Origin: Sipunculus nudus
Taxonomy: Eukaryota; Annelida; Sipuncula; Golfingiida; Sipunculidae
DNA: 64,000 nucleotides
Reading direction: 5' to 3'
Assembly: GCA_026874595.1 (NCBI GenBank)
Contig: CM049309.1
Coordinates: 96,556,723 to 96,620,722 of the forward strand
The notes beneath the pieces are model-generated. The model saw only the letters and a program-made list of their open reading frames with translations, ran no database searches and was not told where the DNA came from. Positions 50,532 through 63,864 of the stretch are shown here, piece after piece. The first letter of the stretch is position 1. Each line of letters begins with the position of its first letter. Position numbers and translations under genes: made by a program.

Positions 50532-51258
50532 AAAAACAGATCAGTGGTTTTGATATTAGGCAGTCCTGAAGTGTGATAATAGGTTTTTCAATGGAAATTT
50601 GAGGTTTTCCCTAAATATCTCAAAGGGACGAAGTCATATTGACCAAATTTTTGGTATGGTAAGAGATTTTAGGGACATCTAACAGTATGCCGAATTTTGG
50701 TATCGTAGGTCTAACGGTTTCAAAACGTGCAATATCTTGATGATGAAAGATTTGGGATGGAAAGTCTGGCTTCAAATGCATATGCATTTTTTTTAAAGAA
50801 ATGAGTCCTGTGACCATGACCTTTGACTGTTGGACCCCAAAATCCACACGGTTCCTACTAAAGTGGTGAGTCATATATAAGTTAAGTTTGAAACCAATAT
50901 GTCAATTTAAACTGGAGTTATCATCTTGAAACTAATTTGTGAACAGATAGCCCCTGTGACCTTGACCTTTGACCATGTGACCCAAAATTAATTTATGCTC
51001 TATCAAGATACTGGAGGTTTTGTATTATATTTTTTATTATTCTGGGGGGTACTTTCAAGCCCCATAGCTCAGAGGATATAGGTCGCAGTGAACTAATTTC
51101 AGGTTTCCGAGGAGATTTTTTATTGACCTCCCCAGATATTCACTTAGAAAAACTTCTAGGTCCAGCAGTTACGATTTGTGCCCTGCTAACGGACGGCCGG
51201 ATGGCCGACGGACAAAGCACCATTCCTATACCTCAGTTGACTTACAGTCAGCTGAGCT

Positions 51259-52064
51259 AAAAAAAAATCATTTTGGCTTAATTTCTTGGTCGGTCCGGGT
51301 CATAGTTCTCTGCCTTAACAATGTTTATTTTTTTACATTCCCTTGTCTTAAAATCACTCAATTATCAGATATCTTACTGCATCGTCTGAAAGGATAAAAT
51401 TTAAATATGTCCAGCTCCCTTAATAATTATGATCTGTGAGTAAAGAGTGGCAGGTCAGACTCCCAATTTTGACACCGGACTTTTCTGATAAATGTCTATG
51501 ACATATGTGCAATGTGAGTATTTTATATGCAGGCGCTTGAAGCTTTCTATCCCTTAAAGCTTTGGTAACATCAACCGATATTCCCTTCTCTTTCCTGCAA
51601 GACAATATGAAATACCTTTAAGTTTTATTCGCGGTCTTTGGAAATGATCCATGGGTGATCACTACTGTTCTTATCTTTCTTATATGTGAGAATATGATAG
51701 AATTATCTGCTTAATGCTACATGACACACGATTGGTGGATGAGATGCCTCGCCTGGCACCCCAGAAAGAGAACCAATCAGAGACTTGTATACTACAAGCC
51801 TGGGCGCCCAGTTTCATTCATAAGATTTTTTGGCGGGAAAATGATCCCTGTGCAACAGTTCTGAGCAGCGTGTACAAATAAGATATCATAAGCAGACAAT
51901 TGTCGATGATCTATTCACTTTTGAGATGACATTTTCTTCAGGAGTTTTCTCTAACTATCAAGTAACAAGCGAACCCTTATGAGTTATAACTGCAGGGCTA
52001 ACCTACAGAAGATGTAACCATCATGCCATGTGTACCACCTTATTAGGCCATCGGCATCATAAAA
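51259..52064. other. Unmatched stretch between two B elements
   Basis: Not similar to anything else in the window. A 61-codon minus-strand frame (51420-51605) follows a TTGTCTTGCAG acceptor-like site; a second minus-strand frame begins ATGGATCATTTCC near 51650 and runs 32 codons. I recognise neither. See the promoter-like cluster at 51731-51840. Confidence 0.35.
51731..51840. promoter_or_regulatory. Possible promoter: two CCAAT boxes and an E2F-type site
   Basis: ATTGGTGG (51731) and AACCAATCAG (51771) are opposed CCAAT boxes 40 bases apart. TTTGGCGGGAAA at 51829-51840 fits the classical E2F consensus. The direction of transcription and the gene are unknown, and chance is possible. Confidence 0.3.
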
Positions 52065-54426
52065 CAAGGGACCCATGGGTCAGAGCGCTCAGCTATTATA
52101 TATGATAAAAAAATATGATTTAGAAAATTGGCACATGCTTGTTTTGTGTGGAAATAAATATAAGCTGTATTATGAGTTGTGGGTGTTTAGCTTATGTATG
52201 ATTTTGATAGTATCTTTGGAGACAGGGAAGAGGTTTGATTTTACTTATTATATTAACAAATGGAGTGCTATTGTCACACAGATTTTGACTTGGCCATATA
52301 ACTTATAAGCAGAACATATAAGAGTTTATATAAGAATAACTACAATTTGTCCCAAATATAATTTTTATTAAAAATAATAAGAGAATCGTATGATTATTTA
52401 AAATAAAATATGACTGAAATGATTATTAAAATAATATCAAAGAATATATTCATGAACGCATTCATGAATACATTTTGAAAGTATTTGTTCTGGTATTCAT
52501 ATACTTTCATTTTTACCTGAATTCACATTCTTATGCAAGAAATTTTATAATGGAGAACATATTCATATTCGTATTCAAATACATTTGCAAAGTATTTGCA
52601 CCATTTCTGGTATTTATTCAGTTTTCACCAAACAGTGATGTTGAGAATCCAGAATATACAAAATTCACACATTTAAATAATGATCATAAGTACCTGGTTT
52701 TATGGCAATTATTCATAATAAAAAAAATAAATGTAATATATTCATTTTGTACTAATTTCACATCAACACACTAGACACAGCAGGAATCTAGATTAATATT
52801 ATCAACTGCATCTTTGTCTATCATTAATTTCCTTCATATGATCCCTAATGATTAGTAATGAATAATATGATTTATTTTTTATCATTAAAATTGAACTGAA
52901 AAATACCATAGGTGACTGCATGGTGTTATTTGGAATATGTGATATTCTATCAATTGATACAAGATTCTTATATCATCAGTAATTGCAAGTTAATTTCCTG
53001 TTATTATCAACTAACAAATTCCTTTTCTATTTTTCTTTAATTTGTTATTAAAAATCAATAAAAATTTATTGATTTATTGTTTATTGTTAGTTAAAACTAC
53101 TAGATGACTTGGGTTGGACACCTGGATCAACTGTGGCTGGCCATAAGCTGCCTGGCTGCCCCAGTGTATGCCTCCCATCAAGCGTGCATAATTTGATGAA
53201 AGGTCAACATACAGGTGACTCAAATGGGGCTGGGGAGAGCTAAGGTCTGACATGGTCTCATAAAAACATTAATAAAAGCTACAATTTTTGGCCAATATCT
53301 TCCAGCTTTCTTTACTAAAAAGCTGAAATCCTTATGTGTGCATGATATGAAAATTATATCAACAGTGCTCACAGTAATCAAACGTGCCATGGTCAAAGTT
53401 TGGCAAAATTAAAGGTACTAATTTTATATTTATACTGATAACTTATAAAATTTGAAAAATTCAGAACTAATTTTGGGTATTCAATTGAATCTTGATAAAA
53501 TAATGTTACATTCCTGACAAATAATCTCTAGCTTCAGCAATCCTCTTGTTAAGGGAGTAAATATATTTCTTGATTTTTTACAAAGTGCATTATGTTTGGG
53601 CCCATAACTTAAAACAATTATGCAATACTGACATCATTTCTGGCATGTGCATAGAGAATGTATAGAAAAATATATTATATATGATTAAAGTCAGATCAGT
53701 GGTTTTAATATTAGGCAGTCTTGAAGTGTAACAATTGTTTTTTAATGGAAAAATGAAGTTTTTCATTAATATCTCAAAGGTATTAAGTCCTAGTGACCAA
53801 ATTCTTGGCATGGTAGGGGATTTTGGAGACATCTAATTGTATGCCAAACTTTTGGAACTGAGAGCTGAAGCTGGGGAGCTGAGCTCTTGCAAACTGCATA
53901 ACACTATCTTGATGTAAGCAATATGTTACATGGCGCTTGAAAACTTGAATAAAATCTACAGTTTCTTATCAACTGGTTTCAAATTTTTTGTGTTAACAGA
54001 CAAAATGCTTACAAAAACACGCTGTGAAAATTAAATCCACAGTACTTACAGAAAAAAAAGTGCCATGGTCAAAGTTGGGCAAAATTTAAGGTATCAACTT
54101 TTTATTTTGTTAATATTTTAAAATATTTACAAGATTTTGATCTAATTTTGGGTATACAATTTGATTTTGATTAATTAAAGTTATATTACTGGAAAAAAAT
54201 CCATAGCTTTTACATGTTGTGTTAAGTGATCAAATATCTTTCCTGATTTTTTACAAAATGCATTATGTTTGGGCCAGTAACTTTTTTAAATTATATAAAA
54301 CAGACATAATTTCTGGCATGTACATAGGAACTATATAGGGGAATATTTATGGTAAATATGAAGAAAAAACAGATGAGTAGTTTTGATATTAGGCAGTCCT
54401 AAAGTATGAAAATAGGTTTTTAATAA

Positions 54427-54538
54427 CAAGGCCTACAGGCCTAATGCGAACCTGTGCAATGAGATTACACCAGGTATAATGCTTCAATGCTGGACCATTA
54501 CTTTTCAAGAAAATGTGTAACATGTATATGAACAATAT
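54427..54538 (-). mobile_element. Family C left-end fragment
   Basis: CAAGGCCTACAGGCCTAATG and about 110 bases of C, ending at GAACAATATG where A core sequence starts. Confidence 0.7.
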
Positions 54539-56030
54539 GTCTGCAGCATATACATAAATATAGGTGGCGCCACCTGTCATAAAATCAAGAAAGCTGTCCA
54601 GGATGTATACACATGCAAAATTTCAGGTGGATAAGTCCAACCAATGCAGTGATATGAGTGTTTTTATCCCAAGGCAGATGAACAGATGGACGCTGAGCAA
54701 ATATGGTGGCAGGTGGTGGCACCAATTTTGTGTATGATTAAGATATATATGAGATCTATACACATGCAACATTTCAGGGGGATATGTGAAACCAGGCCAA
54801 AAAAAAAAGCCTGAATGTCTGCAGCATATACATAAATGTAGGTGGCACCACCTGCCAAAAAATCTAGAAAGCTATCCAAGATGTATTAACATGCAAAATT
54901 TTAGGCAGATAAGTCAAACAACTGCCAAGATATGAGTGATTTTATCCCACAGCAAACAAACAGATGGAGGCTGTGCAAAAATGATTGCAGGTGGCGCCAA
55001 CAGTTTTGCGTATGATAAAGAGCTATGTGAGATCTATTAACATGCAAAATTTTTGCCCAATCAGTCAAATGGTTCCTATGATATGAGCTTGGATGTCTGC
55101 AGCATAAACTGAATGTAGGTGGCGCCACCTGTCATAAAATCAAGAAAGCTGTCAAGGATGTATAAACCTGCAAAATTTTAGGCAGATATGTCAAACCACT
55201 GCCGAGATATGAGTGATTTTATCCCACAGCAAACAAACAGACGGAGGCTGTGCAAAAATGATTGCAGGTGGCGCCACCAGTTTTGCGTATGATAAAGAGC
55301 TATGTGAGATCTATAATCATGCAAAATTTTTGCCCAATTGTTCAAATTGTTCCTTAGATATGAGCTTGGATGTCTGCAGCATAAATTTGAATGTAGGTGG
55401 TGTCACCTGTCATAAAATCAAGAATAGATGTTAAGGATGTATAAACCTGCAAAATTTTTGGCAGATATGTCAAACCACTGCCCAGATATGAGTGATTTAT
55501 CCTACAGCAAACAAACAAACAAGATGCTGTGCAAAAATGATTGCAGATGGCGCCACCAATTTTACATATGATAAAGAGCTATGTGAGATCTATAAACATG
55601 GAAATATTTTGCCCAATCGGTCAAATTGTTCCTTAGATATGAGTTTGGATGTCTGCAGCTTAAACATGAATGAAGGTGGCGCCACCTGTCATAAAATCAA
55701 GAAAGCTGTCCAGGATGCATACACATGCAAAATTTCAGGTGGATAAGTCCAACCAATGCAGAGATATGAGTGTTTTAATCCCAAGGCAGATGAACAGATG
55801 GACGTTGTGCAAAAAAAAATGCAGGTGGCGCCACCATTTTTAGTGTATGTTTTAAAGCTTTCCAAGGGCCACATTTGTGCAAAATCTTTAGCCTTATCGG
55901 TCAAACGGTTCAAAAGATATGTGGGTTTACGTGTGGAAACAGACGCTGGGCAGAAAGGAAAGGTCAGAGGTCAACCAAAAATGAGGGCGCAGCAGTTCAC
56001 ATGTGACCAATCATAATTCTAAATGTTAAA
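54539..56030 (-). mobile_element. Family A fragment, cores only plus partial tail
   Basis: About five cores with GGTGGCGCCACC. Neither end is present; the tail stops at CATAATTCTAAATGTTAAA, where C begins. The equivalent A tail at 9310 continues uninterrupted. Confidence 0.75.
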
Positions 56031-58497
56031 CAAGGCCTACAAGCCTAATGCGAACCTGTGCATTGGGAAATACACCAGGTATAATGCTTCAATGCTGGAC
56101 CATTACTTCTCATGTATATGAACAATGCAAATACTAAACATTTTATATAAGAAACAATTACACAAACATCACTGCTGAAATTCCGGCATAGGTGCACACA
56201 AAACAAAAATGATTGTAGCTGGCATCACCAGTTTTGTATACAACAAAGCTATCAGAGATATATACATATGCCCAATTTCAGACTGATATATCAAACCCTC
56301 CTGAGAAATAAGCAGGGACACACACTGTGCAAAAATTACTGTAAGTGGCACCACCAGTCTTGTATAAGACAAAGCTATTCGATATGTATAAACATGCCCA
56401 AATTTCAGGCTGATATAACAAATTCCTCTGTAGAAATAAGCAGGCACATACACTGTGCAAAAGTAATTGTAGGTGGCAACACCTGTCTTGTTAACGAGAA
56501 AGCCATCAAAGACAAATAGACAGGTCAAAATATCAGGCCCATACATCAAACTTACCTTGAGTCTGATGCATGGAGCTGACCAGGCTTAGGTGAGAAAGGC
56601 AGTTGCCCTGAGTGACCTGTGACAAATTGCAGCCTCAAGCTACTGCACTGAATGAACTCTTGACCTGCACCTGGCTAGACTGAGTGAACTTTTGACCTGT
56701 ACCTGGCTGCACTGAGTGAACTCTTAATCTGTTCCATAATCTGACACAGTTGGCAGTCTGCCAAAGCTATAAATAGATTCAGGCTGAACTTTGGTGCCAA
56801 ATATGATGCAGTGAGCAGTCTGCCAAAGCTATAAATAGAATGCAGCTACTGCACTGAGTGGACTCTTGACCTGTACCTGGCTGCACTTCTTCAATCCTGG
56901 CACTGTGCCAAAACTATTTATAGAGCTGACATCATCTTGGCTAATGGCCAACATCAAGGCACTGGCAATCTGCCAATGGTAAACCAAGTGCTGCCATCTG
57001 AACACAAAAGTGGTCCCTACTTGAAATAACTTTGAAATTTATTTTCCCAATACAAAACGCTTTTCAGTTGACTTTTTATAAAAAAGAAGTCAGGAATATA
57101 TGCACGGATGCATACTGAATGCAAAATTAAAATACAGATATATCTCATTGATGGCAAATTTTTGAATTAAGTTGAGTAGATATACCAATAATTTATAATC
57201 CATGTACAGTTGTCTTTATATAGCCACATAGAGCTGAATATTCATGATTGTAACATTGCCTGGTATGATGGATAACTTAAATCATAAATCTAAATTTTTT
57301 AAAAGCTTTTAAAAAATCTTTCTTGTCAATATTAACCAAAGATAACCTGAAATCTAAAAGTCTTGTGGCATGATGTAAAAGATGCTGATAAACTGGTGCC
57401 AGGCTAAATGTAACAGCATCACACAGCTAACATATATGGTAAAATGACTCAATTCAATCTCCATAATTCAGCCAAAAATCATTCATGTGGAACCATTAAT
57501 GACAATTATTAAAAGAATTATTGTAGGAATTATTCTTGTAAAATATTTAACAAACTGGCTTCAGTGGCATCAGTCAAAAACGTTTCGCAGGTTTATAACC
57601 CATATAGGAAGATACAGCAAACTGGCTAAGTTCAGCTTCCCGTAACTCAGCCAAAAACCACTGAACCAAAACCATTTGAACAAACCTGAATTATCAACAT
57701 ATGAGGATAATTAATGTGTGAGATTTAAGAATTTGGCCCAGTGGTTTTGAGAAGAAGATCTTTGTAGCCACTGAGCTAAAATTGGCTGTTATGGCATATG
57801 ACTAAATTAAGCTTCCCATAACTTAGCCAAAAGTCACTGAAAAGAGACCATTTGAACAAACTTCAGAAATCACTACTCTAGGATCATTTCTCTGCGATAT
57901 TAAACATTTTGGCCATATGGTTTCAAAGAAGAAGTTTTTTGTAGCAGTCAATGTGATACAGGCATTGATGACTCTGTACAAAAAAGGCCGATGCAGGTGG
58001 CGCCACCAATACCTCAATTTCAGATAAGAACAATGTGACCAACATTGGCATAAAATTTGGTGATGATAGCTCCAGCCGTTTCTAAGATTCAATTTTTAAT
58101 ATGCTTTTTTGCACAGTTAACAAAGTTTAACCTCCTGTAACTCAGCCAAAAATCTCCCAACTGGAACCATTCGAACAAACTTGAGAAAGATTGTTCCAGG
58201 GATCATTTCTGTGAAATATTGGACAATTTGGCTGGACAGTTTCGGAGAAGAAGATTTTTAAAGCTTTTTTTTAGCTTTTTCCCTATAAAATCTAAGTAAA
58301 TGCAGTTAGAAAAAAAATAAACAAAATCCGATATAGTTTTTTGGATGACTGATCATTTGCAAAAAAAATTAGTGATGCTAGCTCCTGCCATTTTTGAGAT
58401 AGCTATGGTTAACGTACAGACGACGCACAACGCATGACGTACGACGCACAACACATGACGGACGACGCCTTCCATTGCATAAGCTCACAGGTTCACT
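56031..58497 (-). mobile_element. Family C element, complete reference copy
   Basis: 2,467 bases. Left end CAAGGCCTACAAGCCTAATG with GCGAACCTGTG; right end TAAGCTCACAGGTTCACT. It contains the intact site (56205-56215) that is occupied by B in the C copy at 37393. A palindrome GGTGGCGCCACC lies near 57997. The right part ends in ACG-rich degenerate repeats (58420-58470). No coding frame is seen. Confidence 0.8.
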
Positions 58498-59770
58498 AAA
58501 AATTTGAGGTTTTTCCTTAATTTCTCATAGAAAAGAAGTCACAAAGACCCAGTTTTCGGCTTGGTAGGAGATCTTGGGGACATCTAACATTATGCCGAAT
58601 TTTGGATTCCTAGGTCTCACGGTTTCAAAAAGTGCCACATCTACGGACAGACGGACGGACGGACAGACAGACGGACGGACGACGGACAATGGACCACGAC
58701 TATAGCTCAGATGACTTATAGTCAGCTGAGCTAAAAATTGTTTCCCTTCTGACTGGGTGAGAAAACAAGGGACCCATGGGTCACGGCGCTCAGCTGATCG
58801 TGATTGGACTATAAATGTTTCTCCACTGTGATACTATATCGAGTCGATAAAGCTTATGAATATCATGGACATATTGGGCTATTATAAAGGAATGTAATGT
58901 AATATGTGAGTAAATGATAAATGAAATAACCTGACTGATGGATTAATAGAGTCAAATATAGTGGTTCATTTTTTATTTATTTAGGAGGGGTTGAAAATTG
59001 TGATATATTTGAGCAAATATGAATGCAATGACAGCAGTAATAAGCAGTAGTAGATTGATGATAAGGCTATTTGTTGAAGGATCTAAAGTGTATGGTAGTC
59101 TGCAAGCTTTCAATTTGACAGATATGATGTTATGATTTACTATGCTGATGAAGTGATTTATGAATTTGTGACTGTATGACACAATATCTCTTTAGTCTTG
59201 ACAAGGTACATTATTGTGATGCCCACTATGTCTACATATTACACAATATTGACATAATTTCTGGCATGTACATAGGTACCCATGAACGAATAGTTATACA
59301 AAATATTAAAGTATGAATATATCTGATTCATCTTGTTCTTGCTTACTGAGGCTGACTTTGGGATGGGGTTCAGAGAAGGGAAAAGTGAGGGCAGCACGAA
59401 GGTGGATGTAGAAATATTCTATTGTAATGTTCTTCATTTATATAAGAATATGAAAAGCTAAAAGGAAAGGGGCCCTCCTACTTGGTTATAGTAAAGTTCT
59501 AAATATATGATTGCAAACTAATACTCTGACAAGACTGTTATGAAGAAAAACAGTAAAAGTTTTGAGATACTGTGATGCATATGAAAATTTACAGATGGAC
59601 AGGCAAGTGGACAGAATGGACTAATACCTTTATTTCACTTTCAAGGGAATAATGCATTTAAGTTTATATATAATCCTACTTTTTTTAAGCATATCCACTT
59701 TTCCATTAAGAAGTTTTTATCTGAATCATTTTTTTATTTACAATTTTTATAAATTTTTAATAAAAAAAAA

Positions 59771-59908
59771 CTGAAAATATAAGTTAAAATATTAGAATTG
59801 TTGCAAAAGTTGCAATCATTATATATACAGAGTAAAAAACTGAAACTATAAGTTAAAATATTAGAATTGTTGCAAAAGTTGCAATCATCATATCCAGAGT
59901 GTAGCTCA
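59771..59908. repeat. 69-base direct duplication
   Basis: The segment from CTGAAAATATAAGTTAAAAT through TTGCAAAAGTTGCAATCAT is present twice, 69 bases apart, inside the B element. Confidence 0.85.
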
Positions 59909-60441
59909 TATTGGGTCATATTATGCATACACATATATTTTATTATTTTTAAATCATGAATGTTTAAACTGAATTTAAAAGAAAATAATGCCACAACATG
60001 GCATCTACAAGAATATTCCTTGAATCACTATTAAAAAGTTTTGCACATTGGAGTTTTCAGTACATGCTTAATTTTATTCACCAAAATAAAATAAAAGATT
60101 CAGTAAATTTGATAAAATAAAACATATTTTCAAATAAAGTATACACACTGTTGGTTGAATGAGGGACAAACAATATCATTGTGCTAATTACTATCCCAGT
60201 TTTAATTTATTATTGGAATTAATAGTCAATTTCACACCTGGTGAAGTTTTTACTCTTCTGAAGTAAGGAATTACTTATCTCATGAACATCCACACTTTCA
60301 TAGCAATACACCACTTTGTGGACACAATTAAATGTACACTAACCCTGGTGGTACAATACAAAATCTAAAATGTAGCATAGCCTAGAATAAGAATGAATCA
60401 AATACGGAAAATAATAACATTCATCTAGTTTATGCACCATC

Positions 60442-60461
60442 GGGGGGGGGGGGGGGGGGGG
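60442..60461. repeat. Poly-G tract (20 G)
   Basis: Run of G in the long B element. The sister copy near 835 has only CCGGG at the same place, so the tract expanded in this copy. Confidence 0.9.
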
Positions 60462-61452
60462 AGTGCAGGGCAGAGGGGAAGCCTGCTGGTAGTGGCCAAG
60501 CTGACCCAAGGCAAGCTGCCTGGGGTGGGTTACATTATGCAAGTGAAGGCTGTACTACTAGGTGGGCTAGATGTAAACAACACTTGACATGGTGTATTAA
60601 AACATGAATAAAAGCTTTTCTTTCCAATCAATTTCTTTGAAATTTCAGATTTTAAAAGATTAAATCCTTAAGACCTTATGTATATATGCTGTGAAAATTA
60701 AATCAACAGTGCCAAAGTTGGACAAAATTTAAGGTATTGATTTTTTATTTATGCTAATAACTTGAAAAATTTGCAAAAATTCAGATCTAATTTTGGGTAA
60801 AAAATTGAATCTTGATTAAATAAAGTTATATTCCTGAAAAAAAAGTCCCTAGGTTCAGCAATTCTCATGTTAGGTGAGTAAATACATTTCCTGATTTTTT
60901 TAAAAACTGCACTCTGTTTTGGCCCATAACTTCAAAATAATACCCAATACTGACCTAATTTTTGGTATGTTCATAGAAAATGTATGAAAGAATGTGAATA
61001 CTAAAAACGATCAAAAACAGACAGTGGTTTTGATATTAGGCAGCCTTGAAGTGTAACAATGGCTTTTTTTAAGGAAAACGGAGTTTTTTTCCTTAATATC
61101 TCGAAGGAACGAAGTCCTAATGACCCAATTTTCGGTATGGTAGGAGATTTTGGGGACATCTAAAATTATGCCAACAGCTTGGGGAGCATAGAGATGTGCA
61201 CTGAATGACCTACAGTCATCAAAGTGGACTGCTTGACAATGTAAGGGAATACAACAAGAGCCTCCAAAAAAATTCAATAACTAGCCTAATTTTGCAGCTT
61301 TACTTTTTAAATTTCATATTTTAACAGATTAAATCCTTATGTTTACATGCTGTGAAAATTAAATCCACGGTACTTACAGGAAAAAAACGTGCCGTGGCCA
61401 AAGTTGGGCAAAATTTAAGGTACCAATTTTATATTTTTGCCAATATTTAAAA

Positions 61453-63335
61453 CAAGGGACCTATGGGTCACTGTGCTCAGCTGACGTTAACCTTGAAGGT
61501 AAAAATTTAAATAATATCAAATGGAGATAAAGTGTAAGAGGAAGAGGTAATAAAGGCCATGGTTGGTTTATATGATTGGTTTGTATTGATGAGCAAGAAA
61601 TTGTTGCAAATAATATTTTGTGACCTGACCATGTGTTTCCTAATGTTGAAACTGAAGCATGTGAGCAGTTTGTGAACAAATGATCTGTACAATTACCATG
61701 ATCATTAGTTGGCTTTTCGATTAACTGTTGACATTTCAGTAGTTTACACATTTGTTCAATCGAATCTTTCTTTGTATAATATATATTATTAAATATATGT
61801 TTTTTTTTTTATGAAATGTATACAGTTGAAATATAACTAATTAACAACATAAAACATGGCAAACAAAGCCTGATCTCAAATTCTGCTGATGCAGGAAAAT
61901 AATGAACAAATGTTTGTAATAAATCCTCATTTTTTTATCACATCAATTTTTTTAAAAATTTAAGTTTATATTTCTATACATTTTCAATATAACATATATA
62001 TCTGGATATAAAAGTTGATTCATAATTCTCAATTGCATCATCATAAATCCAATTTTGTCAGATAACACCACATCATGCATACAAATGTTTATTAATTTTT
62101 TACCACAAAACTATATCTTTTATATCTGCAAAACAATAAATATCTAAAAAAAAATACTTGATTTAGATTTCTCAATTTTATTTTTAATTGTGTCTTAATT
62201 TATCCATAATGTGCTTCATATTTTATAATAATTTAAGCATACTGATGGGTTCCATCATGATTGGTAAAATCATTTAAAAGAAAAATTTCTTTAAAAATGC
62301 TACATTACACAACATTGCATCTTGAATTACTTTTTCTAGGAAAGTTTTTGCATATCAGAGTGGAAACAGCATTACAATTAAGGAGATACAGTGAACACTT
62401 GGTGGGTTGGGTTTGCGGGGGGGGGGGGGGGGGGGGGGGGGGTGATTGGGGTGGTGATATGAGAATAACTGTACACCTGTCACAGCAGGGGATCTCCCCC
62501 AGTGACTGTAACAAATCAGAAACCCTGGCATAGCTGACTTCAAGTGACCTGGAGTGGGACCCTGCATCTGTAATCTGTAATCAAAACAAATGACTACAAT
62601 AGAGCCTCAAGATAAAAATCAATAACTAGCTTAATTTTCCAGCTTTTACTTCCAAATTTCAGATTTAAACAAATAAAATATTTATATTTACATGGTGTGA
62701 AAATTAAATCAATGGTACTTACAGGAAAAAAACGTGCCATGGTCAAAGTTGGGCAAAATTTAAGGTACTGATTTTATTTTTATGCTAATTACTTAAAAAA
62801 TTTACAAAATTCAGATCTAATTTTGGGTAAACAATTGAATCTTAATTAAACATAGTTATATACTTGGGAAAATAGACTCTAGTTTCAAAATTTTTCATGT
62901 TAAGTGAGTAAATATTTTTCCTGATTTTTTACAAAGTCCATTATGTTTGGGCCCATAACTTAAAGAATTTATACTTAACAGACTTAATTTCTGGCATGTA
63001 CATAGAAACAATATAGAAGAATATTTATGGTAAATATGAGGAAAAACAGATGAGTGGTTTTGATATTAGGCAGTCCTGAAGTGTGAAAATAGGATTTTAA
63101 TAAAAAATTGAGGTTTTTCCTTAATTTCTCAAAGGAACGAAGTTGCAAAGATCCAGTTTTCGGCTTGGTAGGAGATCTTGGGGACATCTAACATTATGCT
63201 GAATTTTGGATTCCTAGGTCTTACGGTTTCAAAACGTGCCACATCTACGGACAGACGGACGGACGGACGGACAGACGGACAGCTACGGACAATGGACCAC
63301 GACTATAGCTCAGATGACTTATAGTCAGCTGAGCT
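61453..63335 (-). mobile_element. Family B element, short subfamily (B2), complete, nested
   Basis: Sister of 12936-14761, 1,883 bases. Left end CAAGGGACCTATGGGTCAC; ACGG run at 63247-63288; right end CAGCTGAGCT. It is inserted in the long B element between TATTTAAAA and AAAAATTTAACAG. Confidence 0.83.
62417..62442. repeat. Poly-G tract (26 G)
   Basis: Same position within B2 and same length as the run at 13889-13914; downstream GGTGATATGAGAATAACTG is shared. Confidence 0.9.
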
Positions 63336-63864
63336 AAAAATTTAACAGATTTTAATCTAATTTTTGGTATACAATTAAATTTTGATTAGTTAAAGTTGTA
63401 TTACTGGAAAAAAGTCCCTACCTTTAATACTTTTGGTCTTAAGTGACCAAATATCTTCCTGATTTTTTTACAAAGTCGATTATGTTTGGGCCCACAACTT
63501 TTTTAAATTATATAATTCTGACTAAATATCTGGCATGTACATAGGAACTATATAGAGGAATATTTATGGTAAATATGAAGAAAACCAGATGAGTTGTTTT
63601 GATATTAGGCAGTCCTGAAGTGTGAAAATAGATTTCTAATAAAAAAATTTAGGTTTTTTCTTAATATCTCGAAGGAACTAAGTCCTATAGACCCAATTTT
63701 CGGCATGGTAGGAGATTTTGGGGACATTTAACTGTATGCCGAATTTCAGATTCGTAGGTCCAACGGTGTGGAAACGTGCCAGTCTTACGGACGGACATCC
63801 GGACAGACGGACGACAGACAATGGACTACGACTATAGCTCAGATGACTTATAGTCAGCTGAGCT

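Larger units (their letters stand above)
46964..51258 (-). mobile_element. Family B element interrupted by A and C
   Basis: Left end CAAGGGACCCATGGCTCACG; right end TTACAGTCAGCTGAGCT. After about 240 bases it gives way to A cores (47203) and then C (49741-50531), resuming at ACAGATCAGTGGTTTTGAT, which sister copies show as an uninterrupted GAAAAACAGAT site. The last part contains the TGACCTTTGACC blocks seen at 37568-38841. Confidence 0.7.
52065..58732 (-). mobile_element. Family B element carrying a C/A/C insertion
   Basis: Left end CAAGGGACCCATGGGTCAG; right end ATAGTCAGCTGAGCT. It breaks at 54426 (TTTTTAATAA) and resumes at 58498 (AAAAATTTGAGGTTTTTCC); the uninterrupted copy at 46051 reads TTTTTAATAAAAAATTGAGG. 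Own sequence is about 2.6 kb. Confidence 0.82.
58766..63864 (-). mobile_element. Family B element, long subfamily, with nested B2
   Basis: Left end CAAGGGACCCATGGGTCACG; right end TAGTCAGCTGAGCT at 63864. It breaks at 61453 and resumes at 63336 (AAAAATTTAACAGATTTT); the sister copy at 1815 is uninterrupted. The internal 1.4 kb (58800-60190) has no match in the window and no recognisable frame. Confidence 0.8.
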
